NCBI GenBank assembly: GCA_020427005.1
Contig: JAGQOY010000048.1
Span: forward strand, 1 to 38,879
Reading direction: 5' to 3'
DNA from: Planctomycetales bacterium
GTDB taxonomy: Bacteria; Planctomycetota; Planctomycetia; Pirellulales; Pirellulaceae
DNA length: 38,879 nt
Shown: in pieces, positions 36,784 to 38,879 of the stretch
Layout of the letters: each line of letters begins with the position of its first letter
How positions within the stretch are numbered: the stretch's first letter is position 1
Position numbers and translations under genes: made by a program
Notes under the pieces: model-generated
The model's database searches: none
The model's input: only the letters and a program-made list of their open reading frames with translations
Told to the model about the DNA's origin: nothing

Positions 36784-37242
36784 ATAGCCGTGCGCACTGA
36801 TGAGCTGTGAGCCGAAGGCCGTAAGGTTTCGGGTAATATTTGAGACTGGCCGCTTACGCGTCACGGCTCACATTCAATACCCGTCCAGTGATAATCCCAG
36901 GTCACAATCGCACACGTTTGTATAGTAATCAGGTTGAATATTGACTTGCGTTCGATAGTACACTTGTGTGCGCACTGGCGAAGGATACTTTTACTTGAGC
37001 CGTTGACCTGGTTCATCGAAATATCCTCAGTCAAATACAGGAACGGCAAACAGCGAGTCCTCTCATTAAGATATAATGCCCTTGAAATCCATCGGTCTAA
37101 GCTGCTAAGGCGGGACAAGTAACGTTTAACAAGGCTAGCTATCAATAGCCTTCGTTTACTTCCGCAGGCCTCATGGTGTGCCAGGTAGAGCGCGTGGCCT
37201 AGTTGGTGTGGTGTCGAGAGCAGTAGTTTGGAAAATGAAAAG
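36784..37242. other. Non-coding gap with inverted repeats
   Basis: No gene. Besides the repeat at 36806-36872 it holds AAGGCTA/TAGCCTT (37131-37152), a perfect 7-bp hairpin with an 8-base loop. GTGCGCACTG occurs twice (36790-36799 and 36968-36977); its core GTGCGCAC is a palindrome. A TATAAT at 37072-37077 lacks a convincing -35. A promoter for the following gene should lie here, but I cannot place it. Confidence 0.4.
36806..36872. repeat. Inverted repeat with TGTGAGCCG arms
   Basis: TGTGAGCCG (36806-36814) is exactly complementary to CGGCTCACA (36864-36872); further in, CGTAAG (36820-36825) matches CTTACG (36853-36858), with five unpaired positions between. The same GAGCCG...CGTAAG order is present in both arms, as in a dispersed planctomycete intergenic repeat I recall. 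It begins 23 bases after the ligase stop and may end that transcript. Confidence 0.6.
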
Positions 37243-38226
37243 ATGAATGTGCCTAACAACCCGATATTTTTTGCGAGTCGGCGTCGATTTCTTCAGAGTC
37301 AGGTAGCTCATGGTGCAGCGGTCTTGTCGATGGCAGCAGCATCTGGCGTCAGTTCGTCTGGAGCACGGACCTACGCGGCTGAGTCAGTTGGACAGTGGCC
37401 GATTGCAATATTCGAAAAAGTATTTGAAGACCTCAATTACCAGGAGTTGGCCGATGCGTTGGTCCAAGTTGGTGCAGATGGAGTCGAAGCTACAATTCGT
37501 CCTGGCGGGCACATTGAGCCAGAAGCAGCAGAGGATGAGGTTCCCAAGATGGTTGCCGCGCTTCAGCAGCGTGGTAAAAAATTGCTAATTGCTGCCACGC
37601 ACATCGCGTCTGCTGATGAACCGACCACAGAGCCTCTGTTGAAAGCGCTTAAGTCGAACGGCATTTACTACTATCGTATGAAGCACTACTTCTATGATTT
37701 ACAGAAACCCATGCTGCCACAATTAAAAGAGTTCAATCGCCAGATACGAGATTTGTCTCAGCTAAATAGGCAGCTTGGTTTACAAGGGCTGTACCAAAAT
37801 CATTCTGGAGGCAGCGCAAAGCAGGGCTATGTGGGAGCGCTTGGTGTAGATGTTCCGATGTTGTTGGATGGCATCGAGCCCAAGTTGTTTGGGCTGGCGT
37901 TTGATACAAGGCACCTTCGCAAAGATACTGGATCAAGTTGGCAGACTTCCGTGGCCGCTTGTAAGCCGCACATACGTTCGATTTATGTAAAGGATGGTAT
38001 TTGGGAAGGACCGAGGGGAGATCAGTATCGAGACGTGCCTTTGGACACAGGTTTCGTTAACCAAGGAGTTTTCGATACTATGCGCGCTGGTTTGGAACCG
38101 ATGCCACTGTCGATCCACATGGAATGGCTGGGGTATCGAAGATTTAAGCGAGATGAGATTCAAAGCGCAATTGACGCGAATCGCAGAGACACTCAGACCT
38201 TGCGCAAGTGGATTTCGACAAGTTAG
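37243..38226 (+). CDS. Tat-exported TIM-barrel protein (sugar phosphate isomerase/epimerase family)
   Basis: A 327-residue protein. The N-terminus carries a twin-arginine signal S12-R13-R14-R15-F16-L17 followed by a hydrophobic Ala/Ser stretch ending ARTYAAE, so it is exported folded. The mature part fits the xylose isomerase-like TIM barrel (AP endonuclease 2 superfamily): FEDLNYQELADALVQVGADGVEATIRPGGHI at the start, YYYRMKHYFYD, LQGLYQNHSGG, FDTRHLRKD, IRSIYVKDG and PLSIHMEWLG, with His, Asp and Glu residues at the usual strand ends for a metal site. Planctomycetes encode many such exported isomerase-like proteins; the substrate is unknown. ATG 37243 is preferred over an in-frame TTG at 37228, which lies 15 bases upstream in a purine-rich stretch. 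Confidence 0.9.
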   Translation: MNVPNNPIFFASRRRFLQSQVAHGAAVLSMAAASGVSSSGARTYAAESVGQWPIAIFEKVFEDLNYQELADALVQVGADGVEATIRPGGHIEPEAAEDEVPKMVAALQQRGKKLLIAATHIASADEPTTEPLLKALKSNGIYYYRMKHYFYDLQKPMLPQLKEFNRQIRDLSQLNRQLGLQGLYQNHSGGSAKQGYVGALGVDVPMLLDGIEPKLFGLAFDTRHLRKDTGSSWQTSVAACKPHIRSIYVKDGIWEGPRGDQYRDVPLDTGFVNQGVFDTMRAGLEPMPLSIHMEWLGYRRFKRDEIQSAIDANRRDTQTLRKWISTS

Positions 38227-38322
38227 ACCGTAGCTATTTGATGGATTGCGTTTAGTCGAATAACACGAGCTTCGCTAAAACCACTTGAAGAAACCGTTTT
38301 CAATTGTCTTAGGAGACCTACA

Positions 38323-38879
38323 TTGGTAGTCAACAATCGATTGGGACTTATTTTTACTTTGATGTTCCTTTTCCCTCCGTGTGCAATTGCTGAAGACTGG
38401 AATCATTGGAGAGGTCCAAATTTCAACGGTTCGATAGGCTCAGGAAATCCACCTTCCAGTTGGTCGGCTGAGAACAACATTGTTTGGCGTCAAGAGATTC
38501 CGGGAAAAGGGAGTTCGACCCCGATTGTAGTCGAGGGGCATGTTTACTTGATGTCTACAGTGGATACTGGCAAAGACGCTGGTGGTCAGACTGTCGCTCA
38601 ATCGAGTGACTCTGGTGGTCGAGGAATGAGCAACCCGAAGCCGACCTCGGTTCATGATTATCTCGTTCTGGCATACGATTTATCGACTGGACGAGAAATT
38701 TGGCGCCGGACCTTGACCAGCGCTGTGCCGCATGAAGGAGGCCATCCAACAAACACGTTCGCATCAGGTTCCCTGGCCACCGACGGACAGCGGTTGATTG
38801 CGAATTTTGGAAGCCAGGGGATTTACGCTCTAGATATGGAGGGAGGCAAACTCTGGTCACGTGACTTAGGGAAGATGCA
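38323..38879 (+). CDS. PQQ-like beta-propeller secreted protein (partial, runs off the window)
   Basis: An open frame from TTG 38323 (AGGAG seven bases upstream) to the right edge, 185 codons without a stop. Residues 1-23 form a signal peptide (LGLIFTLMFLFPPCAIAEDW). The mature part starts WNHWRGPNFNGSIG and continues NNIVWRQEIPGKGSSTPIV, then the propeller-type repeats VHDYLVLAYDLSTGREIWRRTL and QGIYALDMEGGKLWSRDLGKM, where GxxxW repeats are typical of BamB/PQQ-binding propellers. This is a very common planctomycete secreted family of unknown function; there is no evidence it binds PQQ. It is 96 bases after the Tat-exported protein, so the two may form an operon. The rest lies outside the window. 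Confidence 0.88.
   Translation, partial: MVVNNRLGLIFTLMFLFPPCAIAEDWNHWRGPNFNGSIGSGNPPSSWSAENNIVWRQEIPGKGSSTPIVVEGHVYLMSTVDTGKDAGGQTVAQSSDSGGRGMSNPKPTSVHDYLVLAYDLSTGREIWRRTLTSAVPHEGGHPTNTFASGSLATDGQRLIANFGSQGIYALDMEGGKLWSRDLGKM

Overview
The window looks like a chromosomal segment of a planctomycete, probably in the Pirellulales/Rhodopirellula-like part of Planctomycetota. This is inferred from gene content: an ECF sigma factor overlapping a giant Ser/Thr kinase with TIGR03067-type repeats, a formylglycine sulfatase, a Tat-exported TIM-barrel isomerase-like protein, a PQQ-propeller protein, Cys-rich and Ig-like secreted proteins, an mraZ gene with no division cluster, frequent TTG starts, and an intergenic inverted repeat whose core is AACCCGAAACGTAA. 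No 16S gene is present, so the placement is not certain.

Layout. 1-6518 (mostly minus strand): the tail of one gene, a secreted coiled-coil/beta-barrel protein, then the kinase (1822-5913) and its ECF sigma factor (5910-6518), which overlap by ATGA. 6519-9657: a 740-base non-coding gap with nested inverted repeats, a small protein plus HNH nuclease pair, tRNA-Arg(ACG), and pyrF with a hairpin-rich leader. 9981-14741: a membrane-anchored coiled-coil protein closed by a clear terminator, an HTH protein, nrdR, an 880-base gap with stacked hairpins, and a bacterial-PH membrane protein. 14742-17582: a 29-bp imperfect hairpin, a Cys-rich lipoprotein, an uncharacterised protein and a CCA-adding/poly(A) polymerase-family enzyme. 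17753-21881: a lipoprotein secretin overlapping an Ig-like secreted protein, then a convergent YdcF-type gene. 21882-23200: a repeat-rich gap and orphan mraZ with a five-decamer operator. 23525-30345: a FlgI-like HEAT lipoprotein, smc and a RecF/OLD-like ATPase, all plus strand. 30397-33339 (minus): a sulfatase and a secreted protein. 33636 to the end (plus): a membrane flavoprotein with two FMN-attachment motifs, a YbdK-type carboxylate-amine ligase, the Tat-exported isomerase-like protein and the start of a PQQ-propeller protein.

How the genes relate. The clearest functional units are the sigma/kinase pair (one polypeptide carries the zinc anti-sigma motif, the kinase and the extracytoplasmic domains), mraZ with its own operator, the secretin/Ig pair, and the HNH pair. 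The tRNA gene lacks an encoded CCA, which fits the CCA-enzyme candidate 8 kb away. I see no CRISPR array, rRNA, insertion sequence or prophage. The strongest candidates for something undescribed are the non-coding structures (6706-6773, 13337-13498, 14761-14851) and the orphan mraZ operator; all are inferences that need comparative sequence data.
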